DNA of 64,000 nucleotides, from positions 1-64,000 of the forward strand of contig NZ_LHZU01000142.1 of the NCBI RefSeq assembly GCF_001580995.1, given 5' to 3'. Both the position numbers and the translations under genes were made by a program. The notes under the pieces were generated by a model that was not told where the DNA came from, searched no databases, and saw nothing but the letters and a program-made list of their open reading frames with translations. Shown here piece by piece: positions 36,175 to 45,888 of this stretch. Each line of letters begins with the position of its first letter. Position 1 is the first letter of the stretch. The stretch is from Acetobacter senegalensis. GTDB lineage: Bacteria > Pseudomonadota > Alphaproteobacteria > Acetobacterales > Acetobacteraceae.

Positions 36175-37659
36175 TCATTTTGGAGAGCCAGTAAGTTTGT
36201 AGACGACAATAGAATTGTCCTTCAGGGCCACCCTATAAGCAGGATAATAATATGATGAGAGAGACTGATAAAGTAATTGCCGAACTTGCATATTTTCGCC
36301 TTCTATAGCAGGTTCTCTTGACATAATATACATCGGTTTTTGATTTAATATATGCTGAATTTCAATTAATGGGTTCATCCCTGTCGAATTTCTTTCTATA
36401 TATTCATGAAAATGCCCAGGAAATGGATGTGTTGTCATTTTACAAAAATTTGTAAAATCATAAAAAATAGGAGAACCACTGTAAATAAAAAGACAACCTT
36501 TATTCTTAGAAATATTCGAAAGAATATTTTGAAAAATGATCTTATCCCCACGAGAATTCTGATGCTTTATTATTGTAGTTTGCCCTTTGAACGTTATATA
36601 GCCCAAAAGGAGTAACATCCAGATTTTGCCTGCGCTTTTGTTCCAATAAGCGGCTGATACAATTGTCAAAGGCGTAAAAAGAGGCAGCGCATAATGAGTA
36701 TACCAGCTTCCAAAGACAGCTACCCCTGAAAGTGCAGAAAAAGTCCAAAGATCAAAAAAACGACCGCATAGTTTCTGCTGCTTGGTCATGCCCAAACAAA
36801 AAATTCTTCTAAAAGGAATACTCACAAGAAGCGGGAGCGTAAACTCCAGCATTTTTGCGGCTTGATGCCTGACGAGGGCATGGTTCCGTTGGCCCCGATG
36901 GAAAATTGATGCAATATTTGCAAACCACCATTCCTGACTATAACCAGCCATCATGTAGACCACAGCAACCCCAATTGTCGGTAAGCAGGCAATGCAGATC
37001 CAGATGACGGCTTGGAGAGAGAGAACTCGAATGGATTTTGTTTTCTGGTAAAGAGAAAAAAGAAGGAAAATGCCTGAAAAAATCCCTTCAAAAAGGGTAG
37101 TATATTTTATCTGGATTGAAATGCCCATGATGAGCATTACGGCATATGCTGTTTTTTGTATGTCAGGTTGTCTTCCCTTTTTTTCTACAACATGTTTGAA
37201 AATGAGGTACATACTAAAAGCAACCAATAAATTATAAAATACCGGAGACTGGCCGCCTTCACCGCCAGCAATATTTAGGCAACTAATATATAATAATGCA
37301 GCCAAAAAAGCTCCGAATGGAGATGCAATTGCCATCGCCATTTTCATAACAATCATACTGGTGAACCCTACACATAATGTAGCACCAATTTGATAAGCTA
37401 ATATTCTATAGGGTCCGAATAAATGAAAAAAACTATATAACGAGAATAAACCAAGAGGCTTTCTGTCCCAGATATCGACAAAAGGAACGGCACCCTGCAG
37501 TATCTGGCCACCAACAAAAAGGTAAAATCCTTCATCAACGTCAATTAATGGATTTCCCAAAGAAGCAAAACGGGATGCAATACAAAAAGACCAAAGAAAA
37601 ACATAAAGAACAGACACATAGTTAAAACTGGATATAAAATTTTTCAGATAAGAACGCAT
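36175..37659 (-). CDS. Multi-pass membrane glycosyltransferase (GT39/ArnT-like)
   Basis: A 494-residue integral membrane protein with about ten hydrophobic segments. The N-terminal periplasmic loop contains a DVDEGFYLFVGGQIL motif (acidic D-x-D-E pair) and VDIWDRKPLGLF, as in the PMT/ArnT-like GT39 superfamily. These enzymes transfer a sugar from a polyprenyl-phosphate carrier on the outer face of the inner membrane. It lies 12 bases after a GT2 gene of the type that makes polyprenyl-phosphate sugars, so the two probably act in series. The gene is strikingly AT-rich compared with its neighbours, which suggests horizontal acquisition. The acceptor (lipid, polysaccharide or protein) is unknown. 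Confidence 0.8.
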   Translation of the reverse strand: MRSYLKNFISSFNYVSVLYVFLWSFCIASRFASLGNPLIDVDEGFYLFVGGQILQGAVPFVDIWDRKPLGLFSLYSFFHLFGPYRILAYQIGATLCVGFTSMIVMKMAMAIASPFGAFLAALLYISCLNIAGGEGGQSPVFYNLLVAFSMYLIFKHVVEKKGRQPDIQKTAYAVMLIMGISIQIKYTTLFEGIFSGIFLLFSLYQKTKSIRVLSLQAVIWICIACLPTIGVAVVYMMAGYSQEWWFANIASIFHRGQRNHALVRHQAAKMLEFTLPLLVSIPFRRIFCLGMTKQQKLCGRFFDLWTFSALSGVAVFGSWYTHYALPLFTPLTIVSAAYWNKSAGKIWMLLLLGYITFKGQTTIIKHQNSRGDKIIFQNILSNISKNKGCLFIYSGSPIFYDFTNFCKMTTHPFPGHFHEYIERNSTGMNPLIEIQHILNQKPMYIMSREPAIEGENMQVRQLLYQSLSSYYYPAYRVALKDNSIVVYKLTGSPK

Positions 37660-37671
37660 AAAAATATCTTT

Positions 37672-38550
37672 CTATGAAATGCCGCCTAAAACCTTCTTCA
37701 CTTTCATTCTTGCTATGAATTTTAGAAGATTTAAAATAACGCCAAAATCCAGCTTACTTTCACCGTAACGGCGTGGTTTAAACGTGGTTGGAACTTCTTT
37801 TATTTTCAAAGGTAATGAACTGGAGCAAATGAGATCAAGTAAAATTTTAAACCCTGCACCAGACATTTGCGTTGCCGCCTTTTCAAAAAGAACCCGTTTA
37901 AACATAAAAAAACCACTCATTGGATCTTGTAACTGAATGGAGAGTAATCTTCTTGTAAAGGAAGAGCCACCTTTTGAGAGGAAATGGCGCCAGATACCAT
38001 CCAGCCCGTTATCATCACCACCGACAACATAACGACTGGCAACCACCAGATCATATCCATGTTCAGTAATTTCACGGAGCATAGGAACAAGGCAACATTC
38101 ATCATGTTGCAGGTCACCATCCATTACAGCAGCAAAAGGCGCTGAAGACGAAAGAACACCTTCGATTACTGCGGAGGAAAGCCCCTTACGGCCAACACGT
38201 CTGATCCCTCGTATTCGCGGGTCTCTTGCCGCACATTCCCGAATGACATCAATCGTATTGTCGGGAGAATTGTCATCGACAAAAATGATCTCCCACGCCA
38301 CACTACTCAAGGCTTTATCAATAGCAGACACGAGAATTTTAATATTTTCTGCCTCATTATAACAAGGAACAATAATGCTAAGCTGGGGGCTTTCTCGCTT
38401 TGTGTAGACCGGTGTTGTGTCAGTAAGAAGTAGCGAATTTTTAGAGTGAAACATTTCCACGCGTTTTCCGAAAAGTTTCTTGGATATCAAACGGAAAGAT
38501 GTGGCCGTCTTTTGGTTTGAGCATGTCAGTATGGACATGTGTTTCGTCAT
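37672..38550 (-). CDS. GT2 glycosyltransferase, polyprenyl-phosphate sugar synthase type
   Basis: A 292-residue enzyme. After a 50-residue N-terminal extension the GT-A domain begins with LSIIVPCYNEAENIKILVSAI. It includes WEIIFVDDNSPDNT, GLSSAVIEGV and the metal-binding VMDGDLQHDE, all matching dolichol/polyprenol-phosphate mannosyltransferases. No C-terminal GtrB-like membrane helices are visible. It should make a lipid-linked sugar donor for the adjacent GT39-like protein. The start is uncertain: the next methionine (MFHSKN, about residue 33) is also possible. Base composition is AT-rich like its partner. Confidence 0.85.
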   Translation of the reverse strand: MTKHMSILTCSNQKTATSFRLISKKLFGKRVEMFHSKNSLLLTDTTPVYTKRESPQLSIIVPCYNEAENIKILVSAIDKALSSVAWEIIFVDDNSPDNTIDVIRECAARDPRIRGIRRVGRKGLSSAVIEGVLSSSAPFAAVMDGDLQHDECCLVPMLREITEHGYDLVVASRYVVGGDDNGLDGIWRHFLSKGGSSFTRRLLSIQLQDPMSGFFMFKRVLFEKAATQMSGAGFKILLDLICSSSLPLKIKEVPTTFKPRRYGESKLDFGVILNLLKFIARMKVKKVLGGIS

Positions 38551-39392
38551 GTCCGCTGTCTTGTGAGGACGCTCTTTGTTTTCAGAGCAGAAGATCTCAT
38601 CAAGATTTCAAGGATTGTATCAATCTGTTTCACTATGTCACGAACAGCTGCTTCCACACTATCAGAATTGCCGAATTGAAGGGGTCACGCCGCCATAATT
38701 TGGTGCTCCCACATCAGGAAGCTCTATTAAAGCGAATTTCTTCCGATAGTCATAAAGCATAAATATCTTGGCATCGCATTTTATGTCTTCTTTAACGGAT
38801 CGTGCAGACCTGCGGTGCCTCCGTTGCCATCCTGGCGCTGCAATATTTCCCCATTTCATTATCCAGCATGCGCGTAGCCCGACAACTCCATCGGATAGCC
38901 GTCGCAATTACGTCATATGTCGAATCTGATGCTTCAACCCTATCCGATCTGTATCGATAGCGCAGTAACCGGCTGGAGCAGGCCGCTTTCTTTGACATCA
39001 ATGAAAGGTAACAGATTAGCTGTGTGAAGGACCTCTAAGGCGTCCAGATTCAGATAGCTGGAACAGCATTGTCTCCCGTTCAAAATCCGATGCTTTTGGT
39101 CGAAACTGCCCTCTTACATGCTCAGGTGAAAGTTGACTGCCTCACTATAGCTCCCAACATGCAAGACTTGTTCTTTCTCCTTAAAATAAAGAGCCCTCCC
39201 CCCGTTCCCTACCCGAAAAAACTCTGGAGCATAAAATCCCCCCCTCCCTTTCATCTCGGCAGTTATTTAGAAATCAGAAAGTTTCCTGTTGTGAATGAGG
39301 CAATTGGAGCTACCTTGCACAATAGCGCACAGACCATGAGAGGTTTTGCAGCTGAATCAACTTTCACACTGATGCTCCTGTTGATGAGCGCA
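38551..39392. other. 842-bp region without a supported gene; possible mobile-element scar
   Basis: No frame here has a convincing start, ribosome binding site and family motif. Two overlapping minus-strand frames (38662-38907 and 38792-39001) read like shredded coding sequence, but I cannot name a family. At the right edge (39388-39408) the minus strand reads GGTGGATCAATTTTGATGCG, which resembles the internal terminal repeats of IS21-type elements. The region may be what is left of an insertion. Confidence 0.35.
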
Positions 39393-42266
39393 TCAAAATT
39401 GATCCACCTCCCTAGTGAGGGCCAAGGCTTTAGCAAGTGCCTTTTGTAACTCGCTAGCTCTCGCACTCATGGCTTGAGGATTATGCTTATTGACACCATA
39501 AAAAAGCGCGCGCTCATTTGTCTCAATCGCTTTATGCAACAAATCCGCATGAGCACGTAAAGCCTCACTTGCCTCCCTGCTTTCCCTTTTGAACTGCCCC
39601 AATTCATCTATTGCGCAACTTGGGCAGTAACTCATGCGGTCGCCAGTCTGCAATGCAGCCACAAGAGCATCCGGAGCATGCAGAAACCGCTCAAAAGGAG
39701 CCAAAGCCGCATATGACGCCCTTAGCAAGGAAAGGCGCCCAGCAAAACCATCGCGTCCTTCCTTCGTAGCAACTGGCGCAACATCACGTATCACATCCAG
39801 AACCACTGATTTCGCAACATCTGTTGGAGGAACAGGTATAATCGTTGTCAGTGTGTTGCCATCATATCGCCAGCCGGCAACATTTTTCCGCACTGTAAAA
39901 TTAAGCGAATGTCCGTTAACTGATACGCTGACAGGCGGTAAATCCGCGGGTAGACGAATTTCGTAAGACCGAAGATCGGTCACGCTATGAGCAAGAGCCG
40001 TGCGCTGTTTCCCTGTTAGTCGGCCGCTTTTTTCTGGACCAATAACAATATGCAGCCTGTCTTTTTTCTGAGGACCTCCTCCTCGCACGACCTCTACCGG
40101 AAGACGTGTATATTGCCCCATCTGGTAGGTCAGCCCTTCCCCCGTGTCGTCATAGACTTCATAGTCGCTACGCTGCACCGCTCTTAGCGGCCAGATATTT
40201 AGCGCCAGAACAGACTTTGTATTTGAACCTTCGCCTGTAGCTGCCTTACGCTCCGGTATGATGGCACCTGCCCGCATCAATACGGGTATCTGTTCCAACG
40301 TATAATGGTTAACGCGTAACTGCGGTCCATTAAGTAAAGCGCCACTACACTGCTCAATCCACTCACCCGGAGGCACCCAGACCGTCTTCTCGGCCAAGCC
40401 TGTCATCGGATCAACAGGAGCTGTAATGGGTGCCGCTATCATTTGACTTCCGAAAACATACTCTCCTTTTGTGCTATAGGCATCATCCTGCTCCGGCCAG
40501 TCATAGTACAATGGATGAAGGAAAGCGACGCCGTTTTCATATGTCTGACGCGCTTCTGTATACAGATAAGGAAAGAGAAGAGCACGCTGCCTTAAAGCAT
40601 ACTGCATGACATCTGCATACGGTTCGGGATAAGCCCAAACCCGACGCTCAGCATCAGGATTTTTAGTGGTATGTGTTCGAAAAATTGGACTTAAAATACC
40701 AAACTGTATCCAGCGAGTATAAAGTTCGGGTTCGACCGCGCCCGGCGCATGACCACCGATGTCATGGCTCCAATAAGCATACCCAACATTTGCAGCGGTA
40801 GCCGTAAACCACGGTTGAAACGCCAATGATGCCCAATCTGACTTTGTGTCACCTGAGAAACCAATCTGATAACGGTGATTACCCAAACCGCCCCAGCGAT
40901 GAAAAATCAGAGGCCGTATCCCCTCTGCTTCCTGCTCCATAAAATGCAGGTAGTTCAACCACCATGTTGGGTTCAACCCAGGCAGGGCGGTCTTGTTTTC
41001 CTGCTGCCAATCCAGCCACCAAAAATCTACGCCTTGTTTTTCCAAAGGACGATGAAGGAGTGAAAAATATGCATCGACATAATGTTGATCCGTTGGTGCA
41101 AAAGGAACATAAACCTCTTGTCCAGCAGAAAGGCCAAGGGTCGCTTTTACATCAGAGTACGCGTCTTCCCACTTCTGCACACCAGAAGCTGGATGCAGGT
41201 TAAGTGAGACTTTAACGCCGCTATCATGAAGTCTTTGCAAAAAACCTGATGGATCAGGAAAGAGAAGTCGGTTCCAACTGTAGCCTGTCCAACCGAGTTT
41301 GTGACCAGATAGATCTTTTAATCCCCGGGTAGCCAGCTGGTCCTGGTTAAGATGCCAATCCATATCGAGCACCATGACATCTAACGGTAGGCTATGCTGT
41401 GCAAAGTCATCCGTTAACGCCAGCAACTCCTGATCGCTATAGGACCAATACCGTGACCACCAAACTCCGAAAACTGATTTTGGTGGTAAGGGAATTTTCC
41501 CTGCCACCTGCGTAAAATCTCCGAGTGCCCTTCTGTAATCATGACCATAGCCAAAAAAATACAAATCCTGACGCGGTCCGGAACGAGGTGCAACAGCCCA
41601 GGGCCAAGTGAGTGGAGAAGCCGAAGGACTCTTCTGAACAGGAAAATCCCTGTCGAAAACGGGCCGACCTGTGTCATCAACAAGAGCCCATCCGCTGCGG
41701 GAAACCAAACCAGGTTCCATGGGCTCGCGAAGTTTTATGCCATCTGAACCGTCAAGAGTGCGCGTCGTCCCAAGAAGGTTGGCATCATCAGTCTGGCCCG
41801 GTCTCCACTCTGGGCGCGGGCTGCCGCAAGTTACGTTCACATGAAGACTGTCGGCTGTGAATGCGCCATTTCCTTGAGGTCTGTAATGGAGAAAAAGACA
41901 CGCAGTCCGGATCTCCAATGCGCCGTCCTGTGCCCGTTGAGTATAATCCGGCACAGGCAGGTTCCGGTTAACAAACACCAGAGAGGCCCTATCCTCAAAC
42001 TGTCTGTCTTCCGCCCATTCCATACGTACCAGCCTGTCCGTCAGAATGGTAAAACGCGCGTTGCCAAACCTGACCATAGCGGCGGGATTGGCAACAGGAG
42101 AGCTGCGACCAGACACTACCCACTTTTCAGATCCAGTCGCTGGTATGCTGGCCGCATATGTCAGAGACGGTGAAACAGTGACGAGTATCAAGCTCAGACA
42201 TACCCGTCGGCGAGACCACCCTCCGCCTTTGCAACCTGCTCCCATCTCATCCCACCTTAAGTTCAT
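39393..42266 (-). CDS. Glycoside hydrolase family 31 (alpha-glucosidase/alpha-xylosidase type), exported
   Basis: A 957-residue enzyme with a signal peptide (RRVCLSLILVTVSPSLTYAAS, residues 20-40). An N-terminal beta-sandwich is followed by a GH31 TIM barrel with nucleophile D419 in FWWLDWQQ and acid/base D473 in GFSGDTKSDW. YWSHDIGGH (about 499) and C-terminal beta domains come next. From about residue 825 it carries a helical, charged extension of about 130 residues with a CPSC motif (881-884), unusual for the family. Its ATG shares one base with the TAA of the upstream TonB receptor (TAATG), so the two are translationally coupled. It should hydrolyse alpha-linked oligosaccharides in the periplasm; glucosidase versus xylosidase cannot be decided here. 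Confidence 0.9.
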   Translation of the reverse strand: MNLRWDEMGAGCKGGGWSRRRVCLSLILVTVSPSLTYAASIPATGSEKWVVSGRSSPVANPAAMVRFGNARFTILTDRLVRMEWAEDRQFEDRASLVFVNRNLPVPDYTQRAQDGALEIRTACLFLHYRPQGNGAFTADSLHVNVTCGSPRPEWRPGQTDDANLLGTTRTLDGSDGIKLREPMEPGLVSRSGWALVDDTGRPVFDRDFPVQKSPSASPLTWPWAVAPRSGPRQDLYFFGYGHDYRRALGDFTQVAGKIPLPPKSVFGVWWSRYWSYSDQELLALTDDFAQHSLPLDVMVLDMDWHLNQDQLATRGLKDLSGHKLGWTGYSWNRLLFPDPSGFLQRLHDSGVKVSLNLHPASGVQKWEDAYSDVKATLGLSAGQEVYVPFAPTDQHYVDAYFSLLHRPLEKQGVDFWWLDWQQENKTALPGLNPTWWLNYLHFMEQEAEGIRPLIFHRWGGLGNHRYQIGFSGDTKSDWASLAFQPWFTATAANVGYAYWSHDIGGHAPGAVEPELYTRWIQFGILSPIFRTHTTKNPDAERRVWAYPEPYADVMQYALRQRALLFPYLYTEARQTYENGVAFLHPLYYDWPEQDDAYSTKGEYVFGSQMIAAPITAPVDPMTGLAEKTVWVPPGEWIEQCSGALLNGPQLRVNHYTLEQIPVLMRAGAIIPERKAATGEGSNTKSVLALNIWPLRAVQRSDYEVYDDTGEGLTYQMGQYTRLPVEVVRGGGPQKKDRLHIVIGPEKSGRLTGKQRTALAHSVTDLRSYEIRLPADLPPVSVSVNGHSLNFTVRKNVAGWRYDGNTLTTIIPVPPTDVAKSVVLDVIRDVAPVATKEGRDGFAGRLSLLRASYAALAPFERFLHAPDALVAALQTGDRMSYCPSCAIDELGQFKRESREASEALRAHADLLHKAIETNERALFYGVNKHNPQAMSARASELQKALAKALALTREVDQF

Positions 42267-45256
42267 TATTTATAGTCAAGAATGACATGAAAATATACAC
42301 CGCGGCCCAAGTAGTTTGTATTGTTGGTGTACTGAAGTTTGGAGCCAATAACATTATTGAAGTGCGTATTGCTGAGATTTTGCACTTCGTATTTAAAGCT
42401 CACATTTTTATAGACCTGATGCCACAGTGCCATGTTCAGCATGAAAACACTTCCCTGCCCGGTATTTTCATCTCGAGTAGACCCTAATCCGGTCAGGAAT
42501 TTTCCGTTATAGTTTGCAGTGGCACGCAAAGCACCTTTGATAGCTGGTATATGCCAGGTTACAGCGCCATTTACCAAAACATCTGGTTGGTAGATCAGAT
42601 GGTCACTGCGTAGCATCGTCGTGCCGTTAGAGTAGTGCATATGACCCTGCATCCAGGTTGCATTCATGGAAAGGTCAAACACCTGGCCAAGCAGGTGGAT
42701 GGACCGATCCAATGCCGAGAACTCAACCCCACGCAGAATAGACCCGCTTGCGTTCATAGGTGTGCTGCTTTGGAATATTTCGCCATCCTGCATGTAGATA
42801 TTGGTAAGATTATAGATGTCATCTTTAATAATCTTATTGAAAAATGTGGCGCTCACCATCCCATTTCCATGGTCGAAATATTTATCCACGGCAACGTCAA
42901 AGTTATGGGCTTTACGTGGTTTCAGATTGGGGTTGCCACTACTGATACTGCAACTCGCCACGCCACTATCATCATCCGTCCCACACGAAATTTTTTCCGC
43001 TTGAGCAATGTTGGAAGGCGTTGGACGTCCAATAGAGCGGCTATATGAAGCGTGCAAATTTACGTTCCATGGAAAATGATGGACAATATCAAAAGATGGT
43101 AGAGGATTAATGTAATTTCCGTTCCGACGTGTGAATCCTTCAGATGCGATATTGTTGGATGATGTCGGCGACCAGGAGGTATAATCAACATTATCCACAC
43201 GCACCCCGGCGATAAAAACCGTATGAGGCAACGCATAATGAAGTGAAACGTACCCATCGGTAACATCTTCACGGTAGCGGTAGTCACTCATTCTGGAATT
43301 ATAAAGACTGGTCGCCGCGTTGGACTTGCTCTGAGAAAGGCTGGACCAATCATATTTCAACCCATTCACGTTCATGAATACAAACGGAATGCTCCATTTC
43401 CACGGATAATAATTGGAATACATGGCATCGCTCGTAACATCGAACCCGTTATTCCATATTTTATCTTTCTCATCGAATTTGATGTTGAAGCCCCGCCATT
43501 CAAAACCCGCAGCAACACCAAAACCTCGTGAATTCGGCCTTACGTTGTAACCATAATCAGCCCGGACTGTAGGGATACCCTCAGTCGATTTCCGCCACTG
43601 TTGCTGCATCTGATACGCCGACCATTTGGCGTTCTGAACCTGGCTCGGGTCTGAAAGAGAGGTGATACGGAACATCTTCCCATTCTTCGGGTCACCCGCA
43701 TAATTGGCATAGAGACTGGAAGGATAGGTCCGCATACGTTCAAGCGGCTGGTAGTTGTCGTAATCCTCCCATGTGTAGCCACCACGCACCACCAGATCAT
43801 GCTTGCCACGTGTCCAGTCCACATGGCCGATAAGGCCGTTCGAGCTACGTGAATATGTGTTCTGGATACGCCGAACATAAATGGAGTTAACCTGCTCCGT
43901 GCCGCTGGTGGGCGTCTGATTGGTCACGGAATTCTTCAGGTTGTAAGCATCCCAGTCGCCCACCTGGTGCTCCTGCCGCCGGTACGTCCAGCCCATAATA
44001 GACGCGGTAAGGCCAGTATTAACCGGACGCCACTCAATCTTACCAGAACCGCCTAACGTCGTCACAGAATTGGCGTATTCGGAACTTCCATAAGAAGACG
44101 GAGCCACCATACCGTTCCACTTAGCAGAACTTGGCTCACTAATGGACTTACCCGCCGTATCAAAATACTGAAGACCGCCGCTTGTACCGGTCTGGTTCGT
44201 CACACGGTTCTGATAACGGCTTGAAATAATAATGCCGAATTCTTTATTTTTACCAAACCGACCTGAAATGACGGCTTTTTCCCCTGCCCCCATGTGTTTT
44301 GGATAGCCGGATAGGCCGTTTTGTCCTGCCGCACCACCATATAACGAAGCAATTCCGTAACCATCCAAATAAGCATACAGCCCCTTGTGGTCAAAGGCAC
44401 TCATGGGGATCATATCGATCACGCCACCGATGGCATCCCCCGATTGCTCGGCCGTGAAGCTCTTGTAGATATTGGTATGCGATGTCATCTCCACGGGAGT
44501 ATCCTGTAGGTTGACACGCCGCGTTCCTGAGCCAGTTTCGCCAATAGAGGCCATCGTCAGGCCATCAACCGTCGTGTGGTTCAGGTCAGGACTGATACCA
44601 CGCAGGCTGACGTAGCGGGGCTCATCCCCGTTGTAGATAGCCGCCACACCCGGAAGCAATATCAATGAGGACGCGATGGAGGAATTTCCGCCCAGATTTT
44701 CAAACGGATCGTAAGCAATACTGTCTACAATGACATTAGAGGTGCGTTTCTCCGATTTTACCTTTCTGTGGGCGAAGGAAAAAATCGTCTCAACATCATT
44801 AGCCTTTATTTCTGCAGATTTTTTACCAATTGCAGAGGCTTTTTTGATTGTAAAACCTGCACCGGGCACAATCTCGGCTTTCAGTCCGGAGCCAGAGAGC
44901 AGACGCTGTAATGCCTCTGTCGGGGTCATGCGTCCTTTCATGCCACCAACATTGATGTGGCTGGTCGATTGCGGGGAAAACAGAATGGTCTGGTGGGTCT
45001 GAACAGAAAGAGCGTTCAGCGCCTTGGCCATGCTGCCAGCAGGAATTTGGAGAGAATACTGAGATTGAGAAGACGCCCCTTCAGCGGTACCACTGCTCAC
45101 CCCCGCAGCATGCGTAGCCCCTGACATGCAAACAGACGCTGCAGTGCATAGCAGAACGGGCAGCAAACCCCGCAATGCTGTGTGACAAAACCAATACCGC
45201 TTCAAACTATTCCGTCGCATATTTCCACAATCCCGCTGGGCCAATACGTGTTGCAT
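42266..45256 (-). CDS. TonB-dependent receptor with STN signalling domain (FecA-like)
   Basis: A 996-residue outer-membrane transducer. The signal peptide is followed by an STN domain (about 70-140; IPAGSMAKALNALSVQTHQTILF, AEIVPGAGFTIKK). A plug domain (about 175-300; PRYVSLRGISPDLNHTTVDG, SGDAIGGVIDM) and a large beta-barrel ending VILDYK complete it. The STN domain is the part that signals through FecR to an ECF sigma factor, and such a pair is encoded divergently at 45385. The coupled downstream GH31 gene points to an oligosaccharide ligand rather than a siderophore. A second ATG at 45220 gives a more typical signal peptide and may be the true start. Confidence 0.92.
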   Translation of the reverse strand: MQHVLAQRDCGNMRRNSLKRYWFCHTALRGLLPVLLCTAASVCMSGATHAAGVSSGTAEGASSQSQYSLQIPAGSMAKALNALSVQTHQTILFSPQSTSHINVGGMKGRMTPTEALQRLLSGSGLKAEIVPGAGFTIKKASAIGKKSAEIKANDVETIFSFAHRKVKSEKRTSNVIVDSIAYDPFENLGGNSSIASSLILLPGVAAIYNGDEPRYVSLRGISPDLNHTTVDGLTMASIGETGSGTRRVNLQDTPVEMTSHTNIYKSFTAEQSGDAIGGVIDMIPMSAFDHKGLYAYLDGYGIASLYGGAAGQNGLSGYPKHMGAGEKAVISGRFGKNKEFGIIISSRYQNRVTNQTGTSGGLQYFDTAGKSISEPSSAKWNGMVAPSSYGSSEYANSVTTLGGSGKIEWRPVNTGLTASIMGWTYRRQEHQVGDWDAYNLKNSVTNQTPTSGTEQVNSIYVRRIQNTYSRSSNGLIGHVDWTRGKHDLVVRGGYTWEDYDNYQPLERMRTYPSSLYANYAGDPKNGKMFRITSLSDPSQVQNAKWSAYQMQQQWRKSTEGIPTVRADYGYNVRPNSRGFGVAAGFEWRGFNIKFDEKDKIWNNGFDVTSDAMYSNYYPWKWSIPFVFMNVNGLKYDWSSLSQSKSNAATSLYNSRMSDYRYREDVTDGYVSLHYALPHTVFIAGVRVDNVDYTSWSPTSSNNIASEGFTRRNGNYINPLPSFDIVHHFPWNVNLHASYSRSIGRPTPSNIAQAEKISCGTDDDSGVASCSISSGNPNLKPRKAHNFDVAVDKYFDHGNGMVSATFFNKIIKDDIYNLTNIYMQDGEIFQSSTPMNASGSILRGVEFSALDRSIHLLGQVFDLSMNATWMQGHMHYSNGTTMLRSDHLIYQPDVLVNGAVTWHIPAIKGALRATANYNGKFLTGLGSTRDENTGQGSVFMLNMALWHQVYKNVSFKYEVQNLSNTHFNNVIGSKLQYTNNTNYLGRGVYFHVILDYK

Positions 45257-45384
45257 TCAGAACCAAGACAAACCACAGGGGACCAATCCTCACCTCGGGA
45301 TTTGGATTTCACGAAACTTTCACAAATTGTAGGGCAGAAATTCTTCTACACAGCGGCAGGCTTCTTCCATTGACCTAGAACGGC

Positions 45385-45888
45385 ATGAGCAAACGTGTGA
45401 CAAAAAACTGGTTACCGCAGCAGCAGGTCTGGGCAGCACTTCGGCAGCGTATTCGCGCCCTCACACATAGGGACGATGCGGAGGATCATTTGCAGAGCGC
45501 GTTTGTCAATTATCTGGAGCGAGAGGGCGAACCGGTTCGGGAACCCCACGCCTACATCACGCGTAGTGCCATCAATCTGGCCCGCAATGCCCATAAACGG
45601 GAGCAAACGGGCTATGTAACGCTGACGGAAGATAGTCTTCTACCCTATTTTGAAATTGCAGATCCCGCGCCATCTCAAGAAGAAGTATACGCAAGCCGTC
45701 AGCGCCTGGCCCACTTCAGGGCAGGTTGTAGCCAGTTACCAGAAAAGACCCGACTTGTTTTTCTACTTCACCGCGTAAAAAAAATGAAATATCAAGAGAT
45801 TGCAAATATTTCGGGCATGAGCGTAAGCAGTGTTGAAAAACATATCGCAAAAGCCTTAACCTTTCTTTCCGCATGGATGGAGCAGTGA
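45385..45888 (+). CDS. FecI-family ECF RNA polymerase sigma factor
   Basis: A 167-residue ECF sigma factor with region 2 (HRDDAEDHLQSAFVNYLE, then PHAYITRSAINLARN, about 28-75) and region 4 (LPEKTRLVFLLHRVKKMKYQEIANISGMSVSSVEKHI, about 115-155). It diverges from the STN-domain TonB receptor and its 3' end overlaps the fecR-like gene by 16 bases. In the Fec paradigm it is held inactive by the FecR protein and released when the receptor binds its ligand. The expected target promoter is that of the receptor/GH31 operon. Confidence 0.92.
   Translation: MSKRVTKNWLPQQQVWAALRQRIRALTHRDDAEDHLQSAFVNYLEREGEPVREPHAYITRSAINLARNAHKREQTGYVTLTEDSLLPYFEIADPAPSQEEVYASRQRLAHFRAGCSQLPEKTRLVFLLHRVKKMKYQEIANISGMSVSSVEKHIAKALTFLSAWMEQ

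Noticed and set aside
38662-39001. Minus-strand frames that look like fragments of a transposase or other gene
   Set aside because: No family motif could be recognised and there is no ribosome binding site, so they are only mentioned within the gene-poor region.
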